A stretch of DNA of 64,000 bases from Prorocentrum cordatum (GCA_963575745.1 CAUYUJ010012780.1:836002-900001); one strand, 5' to 3'; shown: positions 1 through 10,754, counted from the stretch's first letter. The notes: a model not told the origin generated them from the letters alone. Numbers and translations are program-made.

Positions 1-480
1 GCCGCCACTCTCAAAGGCTGCTGGGGGGAGCAGCATACTGGGTGCCAGACGCAGATTCGACCTCGCCATCAATTGGAGGCCGCGAACTGCGAAACTGTCG
101 CCAATTTCGAGGGCTGCGGGGGGCCCAGTACCAGTACAGTGGGTACCAGACGCAGATCCAGATTAGACCTCGCCATCTTGGAGGGGCTGCGACTTGCAAA
201 CTGTCGCCACTTTCGAGGGCTGCTGGGGTGGCCAGCATAATGGGTACCAGACACAGATTCAGATTGAACCTCGCCATCCCTGGGAGGCTGCGATCTGCGA
301 AACGTTCGCCCCCCTCGAGGGCTGCTGCGGGGCCAGCATAGTGGGCACCAGACGCAGATTCAGATTAGAGCGCAGATTCAAATTATATCTCGCCATCCCT
401 GGCGGGCTGCGAATTTCGACGCTGTCTCCACATTCTCGAGGGCTGTGGGGGGCCAGCATCGCGGGGGGTCAGCATCGTGG
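1..480. repeat. Diverged tandem repeat, ~100-115 bp unit, 5 copies
   Basis: The core GCCACTTTCGAGGGCTGCTG recurs in diverged form near positions 3, 98, 203, 303 and 425. Each copy is followed by GGCCAGCAT and then by a stretch related to GGTACCAGACGCAGATTCAG. The array is cut by the window start, so its full length is unknown. The core resembles the reverse complement of part of the 103 bp array at 43.4-44.1 kb. The open frames across it follow the repeat and are not genes. Confidence 0.8.
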
Positions 481-932
481 GGCCCCCATCCTCGTCCTTT
501 CGACCGTTGTCCTGTGAGTCGTGCAACGTATGCGCAACACACCACCGCGTCTGCACTGTTGTTGTTCATGCTAATATAGGCCTCCGTCTCTTGTTACTTG
601 ATGCAAATGGGTTGGGTACGTCACAGGATAATTGTAATACATGTTGTACTCGGCGTCTTGGACATTAGTTTGTTGTGCGATTGTAGGTCCTGGCCAGGCC
701 AAACTAACAACACTAGAAAACTGGTTGCTGCTTGTTGCTGTTGCAAGTATGTTAAAGAGTTGACTGCGCAGATCAGTAGTGTCATCTACGTCGTCCTCAA
801 TTCCTTCTCCTTGCGTCTAGTCCTCCCTAGCATGCGGTTGTTGTGTTCCTCTTGCTCTTTTCTGACCGCTGTTGCTGGCCGGGGGCCTCTGGGCCTGTCT
901 CGCGCCGGCGTCTGTGTGGATCCTAACACCGC
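481..932. other. No supported feature
   Basis: This stretch is less GC-rich than its neighbours and has short open frames on both strands without domain, splice or codon-bias support. Nothing can be called here. Confidence 0.5.
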
Positions 933-1085
933 GGGGATCGTTCAACCTTGAATGATCGGCCGTCTCTGAAACGTCAGATCGTTCAACATCGACCGATTCT
1001 GAGTCGCCGGCGGTGCTCAACGTGTTGAACGCCCGTGGCGGGGTTGCCGCCGGTCGGCACGACGCGAACCTGCCGTAGAACTGCG
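933..1085. repeat. Dispersed repeat copy 1 (related copies near 4.81-4.89 kb and 45.17-45.33 kb)
   Basis: The segment has GATCGTTCAACCTTGAATGA near its start, then CGACCGATTCTGAG, then GACGCGAACCTGCC near its end. The same ordered landmarks occur at 45165-45330, and the terminal part recurs near 4840-4890. Spacing between landmarks is similar in the two long copies, so this is a diverged interspersed repeat of about 150 bp in the same orientation. No coding function is visible. Confidence 0.6.
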
Positions 1086-1579
1086 CGCGATGCGGGAGGA
1101 ACGGGAGGCGGGAGCGAAGACGGCAGGGAGGACAAGGAGCAGCCTTCGACAGGATAGCAAAACACACCCGAAATGTACGACCGACAACGACGGGCCCAAA
1201 ACGGCCTCACCCAGCCGCATGAAACGCACGTTAAACGTGTAGCATTGTCTTATCGTTTTTAGTTTGGCAATGGCCAACAATACAAGCGGTAAAACAAGCC
1301 CAAAACGTTTTTGAGGTCTACGTGAAACCGCCGCCAATCGACGCGGGTCGACGCTAATCGATGCGAATTTGGTACTAGATCATCGCCTAACCCAGACGCT
1401 AATCGACACCAGTGCGCTCTCGAGACGGAAATGCGACGGGATGCGAACTCCCATGACTCGGTACCGAGCTCAGCCCGCCGGAAACCGCGCCTCAAGCGTC
1501 AGCGCGCACAACTCAGGGGGCCCGTCGGCCCGCCGAGCCGATGGCCTGGCCCGAGCTTGACGGGCAACGATACGGGGGG

Positions 1580-1765
1580 GGGGGCTGGCAGGGGGAGGCA
1601 AACACCGACCTGGAAGCGGTGATACATCGCCGATAGCTGCATCAGCGATAAGCCCCCGATGGCGAATCCGAACATTCCTAGGCGGGGCAGGGCTCGTGGA
1701 CCCCTACCGGCGATCACTGGGCGATTGGGGGTCGACGCGTCCACCCTGATTATGCCTACGCTCCC
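1580..1765. repeat. Dispersed repeat (partner at 60405-60600)
   Basis: Ordered landmarks here are a GGCAGGGGGAGG tract, CATCGCCGATAG, GGCGATCACTGGGCGATTGG, GGGGTCG and TATGCCTA followed by ATCGTTG. The same order and orientation are found at 60405-60600 (GGCAGAGGGAGG, CATTGCCGATAG, GGCGATCAGTGGGCGATTTG and so on). The two are clear homologues about 59 kb apart. Confidence 0.65.
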
Positions 1766-1854
1766 CTATCGTTGTGCCTGACAGTCGGTGCCGAGCGCGT
1801 TGAGCATTCGCTCCAAAATCCCGCTCTGTGCATGCCCGTGTTGCAGGCCGGTGG

Positions 1855-1995
1855 CATCGAAGGATCTCCTGACCTCAATACAAAACCGGGCTAGTCCAGC
1901 TTTGCAGGCCCCTGCTGGATCCTAAGCGCTAGCCCGGGTCAATACAACCCCCGGCCTGCAAGATCATGCAAGATCCGGCGCTCCCGCTGACCCCC
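1855..1995. repeat. Dispersed repeat with GCAAGATCCTGC and TGACCCCCGTT landmarks (copy 1)
   Basis: Contains CGGGTCAATACAACC, a GCAAGATCATGCAAGATCC segment and GCTGACCCCCGTTAGCATTT. A longer copy with several internal GCAAGATCCTGC units lies at 4600-4812, and a partial copy with CCTGGGTCAG lies at 12150-12275. No gene is visible in any copy. Confidence 0.6.
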
Positions 1996-2166
1996 GTTAG
2001 CATTTGACCCCCGTCAATTGAATCAGCATGGGGGAAGCGGGACCTGAGGGAAACGTGTCCTGGCAACCGCGGCCATTTCCCCAGGACGAGATATTCATCC
2101 AGAGTTGTTTCTCGACAGTCCCAGGGCCCGTGGGGGGCCCCGAGAGCACGAACACGGCGGAAAACC

Positions 2167-2435
2167 TCAGGACCCGCGCTCCAGCGCTGCCGATCCCGGC
2201 AGCAGAACAGCAAAACGGCGCCAGCAGGCAGCAGCGGGTGGTGGTGCCTCCAGGCTGCGGCGGGCCGACGTCAGTCCCTCCTCCAGCTGCTCCTCGCCGT
2301 CAAGGTTCGGGGAAACATGGCGTGGCCTGGCATGCGTACTGGAAGATCGGCGCACCTCAACCTCAACATTTCGGGCGGTCGCGGTCTCCTCCAATTCCTC
2401 TTCGTCCTCCCCCTCCTCCAGGGGCGGCAGCTGTC
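2167..2435 (-). CDS. Candidate exon, acidic then Ser/Arg/Ala-rich protein segment, function unknown
   Basis: On the minus strand a good acceptor (CCCTTGGCAG, with the AG at 2437-2436) opens a frame of about 89 codons that ends at a TGA just below 2167. The peptide starts with an acidic patch (LEEGEDEEELEE), then a basic/serine stretch (VRRSSSTHARPRH), then a second acidic and Ala-rich part ending in LPGSAALERGS. Third positions are mostly G or C. It could be a last exon with a genuine stop, or an internal exon whose donor I cannot place. No domain is recognised. Acidic/Ser patches like this are usual in linker regions of nuclear or RNA-associated proteins, but that is not evidence of role here. 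Confidence 0.4.
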
Positions 2436-2854
2436 CTGCCAAGGGAAGGCCGCCGTCTTGACGGCCGTCTCCTGCGTGGCCGCGAGAAAGCGTGAGCGGG
2501 TGCGCACGCCCGGGAAAAAGGGAACGAAGGGCAGCGAGGATGACCGGGAGAGGAGGGGAGGTAGAGGGAAGCTCATGTTCCGACATCCTCTCCTCCCGGG
2601 GGGTCAAACCCTTTTCTTTTTTGCTCGCGAGCGACGCGGACAGCCGCGAGCCGTCAAACAGGTCGTGAAAGCGCAAGCCAGACGCAGGCAGAACGCGGAA
2701 AAGGGCCACAACGGTGGCGAGGACTACGCAAGGCAAGCCAAACGAAAGAGAGACACACAGAAGAGACAAACCAAACCCTTTTCGCGAACGCCCCGAAAAA
2801 CGGAATCGAACAGAGGTTCGAGTCTTCCCCTTTCGTCTCCTTCTAGCCCCATCC

Positions 2855-3436
2855 CTAGTCGGGGATGAATGGGCGAGCGGGGTCCATGCCTCCCCCCTGG
2901 GGCCGCCAGGGCAGCGCTGAAGCGGGCCAGGCGAGGGGATTTGTTAGTGGGCCGTGGGCCTCGCGCTGACTAGGCGCGCTCCTGATTGGCTCCGCCAAAG
3001 CGGTCGCTACGGAGGGATATTCCGCAAACGTCGCCTGATCGCGCATCGATCTGAATCCCACTCCTGCCGCCACCCCTGGGATTCTCTGGACACGCGAGGA
3101 AGGAGAAACCGAAGAGGTCCTCGTTCTTGCGGGATGAGTGGAAGAACTCTCACCATGTGCGTTTATGGGCAAACGGTTGGTTCCTCGGCAACACGCGGTA
3201 CAGCGGCTTTCACCTGATGTCTTAGATAACTGGTTGATTCCTCCGCAAAAACAGACAAACAGTGAAGGTGTCCACTGGCACGACGTGGATGCGCCCAGGC
3301 GGTGGGCGGATGGGCAAGTGCACCACCAGGCTCCCCCCATTGTCACTGCTGCCAGGGTACTAAGAGAACAACGCGGAATCGGAATTGAGTACGTGTCTGA
3401 GGATTGCCCACCCAATCGCCGCACAGCACCTGCCAC
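2855..3436 (-). CDS. Long open frame, 193 codons, weak candidate
   Basis: An uninterrupted minus-strand frame of 193 codons. The second half (about residues 95 to 190) has a reasonably protein-like composition, including FRSMRDQATFAEYP and SVATALAEPIRSAPSQRE. The first half is Cys/Ser/Thr-rich and looks less natural. No domain, transmembrane segment or convincing splice site was found. In DNA this GC-rich an open frame of this length can occur by chance, so it is listed only as something an expression dataset could confirm or remove. Confidence 0.2.
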   Translation of the reverse strand: MAGAVRRLGGQSSDTYSIPIPRCSLSTLAAVTMGGAWWCTCPSAHRLGASTSCQWTPSLFVCFCGGINQLSKTSGESRCTACCRGTNRLPINAHGESSSTHPARTRTSSVSPSSRVQRIPGVAAGVGFRSMRDQATFAEYPSVATALAEPIRSAPSQREAHGPLTNPLAWPASALPWRPQGGGMDPARPFIPD

Positions 3437-3439
3437 GCG

Positions 3440-4595
3440 AACGATGCGTACGAATCAGAAACGTACCAGGCGAAAAAACAACACAAAAGCCGTGTAAGCA
3501 TAGTGGAGCAATGAAACATAATTCAATCCCCACAACCACAATCATCAACCCAAAATACCAGCACACTCGAAGATCCTACGGCGAAACGAGAACTGCACCA
3601 CCAATCAACTTTAAAGAAACTTATGCGCACCACGCTGATTGATGTCTGCCCAAGGCTTTGTCGTTGCTCGCCGACAAAAAATCCGACAGTGCACTTCCGC
3701 CGGACGCCAATCCTGATGCCGTCCAAACCGCCACCGGATTGGACGCCAATCCTGATGCCTCCAATCCGATGATTCACAACGCCATCGCTATAAAACCAAG
3801 ATGTTTACGGAAACGCTTCGAACCGATGCTTGGGTCGCTACGGAGGGGGGGGGGCGAGATTGGAAAGGGGGGCAGAGTAAGATCGAGGGTTTGTTGCTGC
3901 GGACGACGCCACAAACGACTGCGCGCAGGCTGCGGGAAAATAAAATTAGAGGACGCCTCAGAAACTGATGACCTGCTGGCCCTGCAGCGACGTGACGAGA
4001 AGCCACGCTGGCGGAACAGAAACAGGGAAAAAGCATCGAAATATATGATCCCGCTCGTGGTGTGGCTCGCGACGCAGAAGCATTCAGGACCCCGAGAATC
4101 TCTGACAACAGTTGGAGTGAGATTGAGGGGCGAGGGAGGAGGGGAGGGACGGGGGACGACAAAAGAGGGGGGGGGGCATGGACCGACACGCTCCCCGAGC
4201 GTGGAGCACGCGTCCGACCGCTCCCCCCCCGGACGGGGTCCTGGCCCAGCGCTGGCAGCGCCTAGCACGGGAAAGGCTGGGCTTGGAGTCCGTGGGGCGG
4301 GAGAGGATGCGGAAGGCTCGTGCCCTGACTGATTGCGCGTTGGTTTCTGAAGCCGCGCGGGTCGATCAACCTTGAACAATCGGCATAGTGAGGATGAGCA
4401 ACGTTCCAATGTTAACCTTGCCTCCTTCACATTCGGCCCATCCTTGGCCGCTTTCACTGGCCGCATCCCGCTCGCAAAGCGTCGGCATGGCCTACCAAGA
4501 CCCTTGCATCCTCATCGTGCGTCCTTACAATACAGCTTCCCTAAGCCGCAGCAGATCGTCCAAGGTTGGCCGATTCCGGACCATCGTCGGCTCGG
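3440..4595. other. No firm gene; short tandem repeat at about 3698-3760
   Basis: The unit GGACGCCAATCCTGATGCC is present twice about 40 bp apart (near 3699 and 3739). Homopolymeric G runs follow at 3846 and 4168. Overlapping open frames of more than 200 codons run on both strands, but neither shows a domain or consistent codon bias. A plus-strand stretch at about 3930-4110 is the most protein-like part and remains unproven. Confidence 0.4.
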
Positions 4596-4599
4596 GGAT

Positions 4600-4812
4600 C
4601 TTCTGACCCGGATCAATCCAGACCAAAGTCAGTCAGGCCTTGCAAGATCCTGCAAGATCCTGCACCCAAACCTGGGTCAGTGCGAAGAATCCTGCAAAAT
4701 CCTGCGGAATCCTGCGCCCAAACCCGGGTCAGTGCGCCCCTGGCCCTGCGGGATCCTGCAAGATCTGGCGCCCTGGCTGACCCCCGTTTGCATTGACCCC
4801 CGTCTCAAGGCT
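4600..4812. repeat. Dispersed repeat with GCAAGATCCTGC units (copy 2)
   Basis: Four GATCCTGC-type units are separated by two AAACC(C/T)GGGTCAGTGCG segments, and the copy ends with GCTGACCCCCGTTTGCATTG. It matches 1855-1995 in the same orientation, with an internal expansion of the short unit. Confidence 0.65.
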
Positions 4813-5344
4813 CCTGATCGGCGCTGAAGTTTGAGCGCCCGGACCAAACGTCACCACCGCATCGGCACGGCACGAGCCTGCCGTACAGGCAAGGTCTTGC
4901 CACAAGCAAGCCGACATCAGGCAGGAAGTCTCGTTCCAAGTTCGGGGCCCCACCAGCGCCGAGGTTCACGAGGTGCGCCACGGAAAACGCTCAAGGAGAG
5001 GGCCAAGGAACCCCGGGCTTCTTCCGAAACGAAGATGGTCCGAGATGGTCAGATACTCCTCGCACTCCTCCTCTTGTCAAGAGGCTGCAGGCCGTCCCTG
5101 GCCAGCCAGTATACCGGGAAGCGACAGTGCAGTGAGGGTACGCAGTGCGGGTGAGCGGTGGCCAGGACTGGACCAGCGACAGACTGGGGCTTGGGGTTTG
5201 GTAGTTGCACGGTTGGACCCGAAGGCAGATGTAGTGGAAGGGGCTGGGTCATATGTGGGATCATGCTGAAGGAGGGCCGAGACAAGAACACAAACAGGTA
5301 GACGAAGAGAGGATGATAAGGACAGAAGCGGAAACAGGGGCAAA

Positions 5345-5535
5345 CCCCCGCTTCCCCATTGTCATGTCCATCATCACCGTCTTCATCATCGCAAACACCA
5401 ACACCTTAACAATCATCACTATCGCCACACACCTTAACAATCATCACTATCGCCACTGTCACCACGATCGTGACCATAGCCAACACGATCACAATACATT
5501 ACCACAACCGCAATCAGAATCGTCATCATTCACAC
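5345..5535. repeat. ATC/CAC-rich low-complexity tract
   Basis: CATCATCAC, AACACC and the 30 bp unit beginning ACACCTTAACAATC (twice, near 5401 and 5431) make a degenerate simple-sequence tract. It explains the His/Asn-rich open frames here. Confidence 0.6.
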
Positions 5536-5719
5536 CGTCATCTGTGTCGTCAAGGTTCCGGGAATCAGAAAGAAACTGGCCGAAGAAAACACCCACATGT
5601 AGCTGCGAATACCACAGAGGCGATGAGACGACGGAGGTGTGCGAACAAACTGCGAGTAACGTGGAGCAAAGCCCCTTTCACTAATGGGCAGCGCGCGGCA
5701 AGAGGAAGCAAAGACTGCC

Positions 5720-6125
5720 GCACGAGCTCCCTGTTGGGTCACGAAGCGTGTGAGAGGTGAACCGAAATAGCAAGGGGACGCGAATCCTGCCTCATGCGCC
5801 TTACATGGGGCCACGAAGCGTGTGAGGGTTATGCCGGGATCGGCCTGGAGTGGAGTTCTCCACGGGGGTGCGAAGCGTGTAAGGGGGGTCTGGGGACGGT
5901 GAGCCCTGTCGCGGGATCTTTCCGTGGAGTTCCCTACGGAGTCGCAATCAATGCAACGGGCCGACCAAAAGAACAAGGTGACGCATATGAGCCCTGCCAC
6001 TGGGGCCTTCGGTGGAGCTCCTTATGGGGTCACGTAGGAACTGAAGGGCGTGCCGACATGGGCGTGGCGACGCATGTGAATCCGGCCACTGGAGCCTTCG
6101 GTGGCGCTCCCTCGGGGCCAGGATC
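5720..6125. repeat. Decayed satellite array of the GGAGCTCC(C/T)TATGGGG family
   Basis: About five diverged units carry GAGCTCCCT or GGAGTTCCCTAC followed by GGGT/CCACGAAGCGTGTGAGG. The last two carry CCTTCGGTGG(A/C)GCTCC. This is the same unit family as the large arrays at 25.0, 36.1 and 41.2 kb, but far more diverged and without their shared right flank. Confidence 0.65.
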
Positions 6126-6271
6126 GCTACCGCAGAGGGAAATCCAATTCAATTCCTGCAACAACTTCATTGGTTATGTTGGCCAGCGCGCGCCGCTGGC
6201 ACACCACGTCAGGAAACCCTGGAAAAGGCCCACGGCGCGGGCGGCTCGGCGAGGAACGGCGGCAGCTCAAC

Positions 6272-6578
6272 CGTTTGTACTCGGGGTCGAAGTCGCCCGC
6301 GACGACGCACTCGGCCAGCTCGAAGTACAGCTGGTTGCCCCAGCATGTGGCAGCTGTCCGTTTGCATTTAACCTGCGGCGCCAGTCCCGTTCCCTATGCC
6401 CTCGGACTCTCTTCGGAACTCCTGCCGCCGTTCCTCGCTCTCGGACCTCCTGCCGCTGCTCCTCGGCCTCCGCGTCCGCCCTGGCCTTCCGAGCAGCAGA
6501 GCTCTTCAAGTCAGGGGCAACGGTGCCGGTCATGTTTCGCAGCCCCGAGAAGTGTTTGGCATTCTCGAAATGGGTTTG
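6272..6578 (-). CDS. Exon-like block with an internal frame switch, function unknown
   Basis: A minus-strand acceptor (GCAACCCCAG, AG at 6580-6579) opens a frame reading QTHFENAKHFSGLRNMTGTV, then a charged helix (ARADAEAEEQRQEVRERG) and a basic HRERDWRRRLNANGQLPHA. About 6340, at a GGGG run, the coding signal moves to another frame and reads WGNQLYFELAECVVAGDFDP followed by EYKR, ending at an AAACG|GTTGAG donor (6272/6271). Both parts have strong third-position GC bias and make sense as one protein with one base missing between them. An intron cannot fill the gap, because only about 20 bp separate the possible sites. Either this is a broken copy or a one-base consensus error. No family is recognised. 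Confidence 0.55.
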
Positions 6579-7061
6579 CTGGGGTTGCTACCGCACGCGT
6601 CGACTATCGCCCGCGCTCGCACGCACAGTAGCTCAGCAAGCACCAACAAACCCAGGTTCAACTTATCATACGACCCAGCCCTCTCCACCGAATCTACCGT
6701 CTTGAGCTCGCGATAGGTTCGATCGGTGATCGCAACATGTGCCGAACGCTCATTTGTCCAAACGCCCACAAGCGCCTGCACACTTCTCCCCATGCGGGCG
6801 CGGGGATGGGCAACAAAGGGAGGCGTGTCTGGAGGCAGTCGAAGAACGGGTGCTGGGACATCTCGGCTAGGACGTCCCCCCACGCTTTGTGAAGTGTCGC
6901 CCTTTAACATCGCATTCGATCGCCAAAATTTGTACATCACCACCGTCTACACTGCATTTGCCTCCGCCGCCGGTGCCCCCAGGGGCACGGCCGCTCAAAA
7001 ACGCGAAGAAAACTCATCCAAGCTGCCGTCGCTGGGGGGTGGCAATGGTCCCTGCGTAACC

Positions 7062-7202
7062 TCAGCCTCGTCCGCGCCCCCCTTGCACCGCGGCCAACGC
7101 AGCGAGGGCCGCCAGATTGGACACCTCACGGATCAGCTGGTCGCGCTCGTCCGCCGTCATCGGTTGCACCCTCGCCCAGCCTGGCCAAACGCCCTTCAAC
7201 TA
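7062..7202 (-). CDS. Coding-like fragment, probably further retroelement-derived sequence
   Basis: In one minus-strand frame the segment reads LKGVWPGWARVQP followed by MTADERDQLIREVSNLAALA and an Ala/Val-rich end (ALAAVQGG) before a TGA. Third positions are strongly G/C and the peptide is predicted helical. It lies about 250 bp downstream, on the same strand, of the recognisable LINE segment at 7411-7686, so it may be the remainder of the same element's ORF or a host exon. The frame between them is broken. I do not recognise the sequence on its own. Confidence 0.35.
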
Positions 7203-7410
7203 TCGCGCGCTGCTGCCTGATCGCCGGGTCGGCAGCCTCCAAGGCAACGGCTTCCCGACGGGGTTCCAGCCCGCAGCTAGGCCCACCGCGGTCCACTTCA
7301 TTCCTAATGGCGGCACCACCTTTCCAACAACAGCCTTTCAAACGGCAACCTCTAAACCGGCATGGCTTTGGGGCTGAGCGGGAGGCGGAAACGGCAGCGG
7401 AATACCTCCT

Positions 7411-7686
7411 TCAACAACAGCGGCCTGGGCGGGCACCTCCACCGCAATGTCGATCAGCGTGTGGGATGACGGACGCCCTTCTCAGTGCCGACCCTGGCGG
7501 AGAGCGCATAATCTTGCCGATGTGCACGAGCTGCTGTTTGTAGAGCTGGTCTGAAGCGAACTGCACGCCAGTCCTCTGCAGGACTGTTGCGTTCGAAATT
7601 CTCGAGATGTAGGACTGCGGGATACCCATGAGAATTATCAGGCATTTGGCCTGGAAGCCGTCAGGCCTGTTCAAATCAGCTTTCAA
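7411..7686 (-). mobile_element. Non-LTR retrotransposon (LINE) ORF2 C-terminal fragment
   Basis: The minus-strand frame contains DGFQAKCLIILMGIPQSYIS followed by RISNATVLQRTG and LYKQQLVHIGKIMRSP. This order matches the well-known segment just after the reverse transcriptase domain of many LINEs (a D/E-xFQxRCLRxILGI block, R(I/V)SNxxVLxxTG, then a Leu/Arg-rich LxxxxLxxxGHxxR block). In a complete element it would follow the RT palm and thumb. No RT active-site YxDD, endonuclease or 3' tail is visible nearby, so this is a 5'-truncated, decayed copy. The upstream part (above 7690) loses the frame. Confidence 0.7.
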
Positions 7687-8039
7687 ACATCAGCCAGCGG
7701 ACAATCCATACAAAAGGTTGGTTTCAATGAGCGCGGTGAATACGTGCAGCGACCATCTTCGAAATAACAAAGAATGCCGCCAGCCTAGGCTCACCGCGCG
7801 TTCGCCAATCCGATCCTCTGGCGGAATTCGGTCGCCATCCTTCCGTCGGCAGTCAGAGTCGACCCGAAATGCACGAGCGATTTCTCACACTGCACGTAGT
7901 GGTCCCCGGCTGCACGTCCAACCGCTGTTAAAGGTGAACTCTGTTAAGCAATAAACAGCAAAGTGTAACGAACACGCAGAACTGAAACGTATTCGTAGAC
8001 CCCTCCAAGGTTCAGAGACCTTACACCAAACACTAAGAT

Positions 8040-8460
8040 CAATCTAGCCCTCGCCTTCGCACAGCCTCGCCTCGCCCGCGCGCATGACACGAACCGAAAC
8101 CGAAACCGAACGTGCATTATCGGTGTCACCCGCATCAACCTCCGATTACAAAAATCTGCGAACACCACTCGTACGCGCATCAACATGCCGGACTCTGTCG
8201 GAAGCGCCACAGCGTGCGAGCAATGCGATATGTCTGCGCGAGCCAGCGGCAAACCTGCGAATGCCACCGTAGCCTGCGAGCACAGCCTCATGTCTGTGAG
8301 CACCACCGTATGCCCGTAAACGCCACCGCCTGCCTGAACGCACTGGAACACTACAACACGCCTGCGAACAACAAAGCATGCCATTCGGGGGGTCTGGCCC
8401 TCATCCCCCACCCCACCACGCACGACCGTTACCGTCACGCTGAGGCGCTGGGGTTTGGGG
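8040..8460. repeat. Degenerate minisatellite, CTGCGAGCACCACC-like units
   Basis: Units such as GTGCGAGCAATGCG, CTGCGAATGCCACCGTAGCC, CTGCGAGCACAGCCTCATGT and CTGTGAGCACCACCGTATGC repeat with a spacing of roughly 25 to 30 bp. The long frames on both strands here reflect this array. Confidence 0.5.
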
Positions 8461-8519
8461 GGGCGGATTAAAAGCGTTACGCGACGGAGGCCGCACAAAA
8501 GTAAACTCACGTACATCAG

Positions 8520-8645
8520 ATCGGGCCGCATCGGCACGGAGTCAGAATCGGATCGGATCGGATCGCGCCAAGGTCCACAGCAACACTATACAAGCAGCAG
8601 GCCAGCCACATCGGATCGCCAGAATGCAGGACCCGAGTCAGATCT
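8520..8645. repeat. Dispersed GGGCCGCATCGGCACGGAGT repeat (copy 1)
   Basis: GGGCCGCATCGGCACGGAGT followed by CAGAATCGGATCGGATCGG and GCGCCAAGGTCCACA. The same sequence order occurs at 46678-46800, and a partial version at 46265-46400. All are in the same orientation. Confidence 0.65.
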
Positions 8646-8939
8646 GGCTGGCCAGGATGGACATCGAGAACTGGATCGGTGGGCCCGAAATACAACCTGG
8701 GAGGATGAGGATGACGAAGGGACGAGAGGGCGACGACGACAAGTGCCAGCTATGAGAGGAAGCGAGGAGGATGAACACCAGGATCAGCAAGGAGAGGGGA
8801 GAAAGCGGAGGACACAAAACCTCCATAATGCCAAATGCATGCCCCGCCGGGTGACGAGGCTGCGGCGTCTCGTCTTTTTCCCCGCGAACGAACGCACCGC
8901 TCCTAGCGACATCCAGTGTCTGAACATTCGCCTCGAGGT

Positions 8940-9160
8940 TCCTCGACGGCGGAGGGGGCGGCGGGGAAAATGGCGGGGGAGGAGACGGGGAAAGTCAGAG
9001 TAAAAGGGAGGGCGGGGGAAGGATGGGGAGGAAGGAAATACAGGGGAACGACAGGGGATGAAGGGAGGTTGGGGAGGAGGGAAGAAGGGGGTCGAAAGAG
9101 GATTGGATGTAAAGAGGAGGGGGGATGGGGTGGTGGCGAGAGAGCGATGCTCCAACTGCT
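8940..9160. repeat. Purine-rich (G/A) tract
   Basis: About 200 bp with few pyrimidines, made of GGGGA/GGAGG words without a fixed period. No gene is seen in it. Confidence 0.6.
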
Positions 9161-9329
9161 GTAGCATCACACGCGCATGAGCCACTTCAGACTACAATGT
9201 ATAACGCTTGGCACTTTCCCCGAACCTACAAACAACACGATGGGTATCCGCGAGCCGGTCTTCACCAAGGCCTTACCGCAACCAACGACTCCTTTCGGTT
9301 GAGGCTGGCTACGACTTTGTTGATGCCAC

Positions 9330-9480
9330 CTCGGGGGGACCCGCCGCAGCCACCAGACCCGCCACCTGCTGCCCCCCTCCATCCCGTCCACCTATATACT
9401 CTTCCGCCCCCTTCCTCGCCCCCTCCACCCCGTCCCTCCCCCCTCCTTTCCCGCCTTCTTTGCACCCCCCCGCCCCCCCT
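9330..9480. repeat. Pyrimidine-rich (C/T) tract
   Basis: A C/T-dominated stretch with CCCCCT and CTTCC words, followed at 9525-9600 by the opposite purine bias. Proline- or glycine-rich open frames here are compositional. Confidence 0.5.
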
Positions 9481-9860
9481 TCCAACTCGACACACGCGGC
9501 CGAACGAGGGAGTGCAGGAATCTGTGGAGGTGGACGGAAGGAAGAAAGGCGGAGTTGGACGGAGGAGGGAGGAAGGAGAACGAGGAAAAGACTTGGGTAG
9601 GCGCGGCACGCGACACCGATGCCGCAGCGAACCTTCCTGGCCCAAGCCCCCGATCTTGAAACCAGCTCAAATAAACATGTTGACTGCGACGGGCGTTTGC
9701 GTGCTGACACGCGCACGCGCACGAGCTGTCATAAGGCCCGGCCGCGTAACGATCCAGAACTGTTCACGTCGCGGCGCGGCAAAGGCCATCCGCTCGCGCG
9801 TCGAGCAAATCTGAGCTGTAAAATGCCGCGGAGAGAAAGAGGGAGGGAGGGCGCACTCAC

Positions 9861-10044
9861 GTGGCCGCGCCGCAGGGAGCGGGGCGGCCAGGCTGCGGAG
9901 CAGCCAGTGGCAGCGGCGCGGGGCGGCGTCGCGGGCGCTCCCAGGAGCGGGGCCAGCAGCCGCAGCGCGGGCGAGGCCCAGCAAGCGGGGTGGGCGGGAG
10001 CAGTGGGCGGCAGGCGGACCAGGGCGCCCGGGCGGGGGCGGCAC
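9861..10044 (-). CDS. Candidate internal exon, Pro/Ala/Arg-rich, function unknown
   Basis: Minus-strand acceptor GCGCGCCTCAG (AG 10046-10045) and a strong donor, CAC|GTGAGT (intron begins at 9860), bound 184 bp. The frame reads VPPPPGRPGPPAAHCSRPPR, then LLGLARAAAAGPAPGSARDA, then RRCHWLLRSLAAPLPAARP. Most codons end in C or G. It lies about 900 bp downstream of the EF-hand exon at 10940-11114 on the same strand, but the phases do not join directly, so either an exon between them is missing or it belongs to another gene. Confidence 0.4.
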
Positions 10045-10754
10045 CTGAGGCGCGCAGCGCCGGGCTGAGAAGGCCGGCGCGGCGCAGCAGGCGCTCAGGC
10101 AGTCGCCAAGAGGCTATGCGAGCCTCGCCTCCCCAGTCTGGGTTTGTTGAGGCGCTGGCACTGCGGCTGGCAATATCGCGGCGCGATTGCACGCCGACGC
10201 CGCGATCCAGAACACAATAAGTCGAAGAGGGCACCGTCATCCATAAATGAAGCAAGCACGTGAAATATATACAATACATTGCGCGCGGCTGTATGGGCTT
10301 CCCACAGTCCACGTGCCCGTTGATGACTCGAATTCTGAAGTTATGGCTTGTCAGACACCCCAGGAGAGAGCTCGCTTGTGACCAACTATGGCCATGAATC
10401 CCTGTACACCCTGTGCTTCTTTCTTCAGAAACTACGCTCGTGAGGGTGAACGGATGCAAGGGTATGTTCATTCAGAATGGATCGCACCCCATCTTTGCTT
10501 ACGCTGGAATCTTAGAAGACGCACGCGCGCGGCCCGACAGAGCCAGACTTGACGATCACCGCCCTCTATTGGTGTAGTTGTCGCGGGCCTTTGACATGAA
10601 ACAATGCGGCTCTGAGCCGACGGCCAACTTTCGAGAACGGCCTGTGCTCAATCCACTTGGGTGCCCGAAGCTACGAGCTCTGGGACGAACCGAAGCGCCA
10701 AGGCTGCCACAGGAACGTCGGATGATGCGACGGGGCGGCGTCATTCATAAGGAA

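Noticed and set aside
2790-2840. A possible tRNA T-loop (AGAGGTTCGAGTCTTCC)
   Set aside because: Only four of five stem pairs form and upstream sequence gives no anticodon or D arm.
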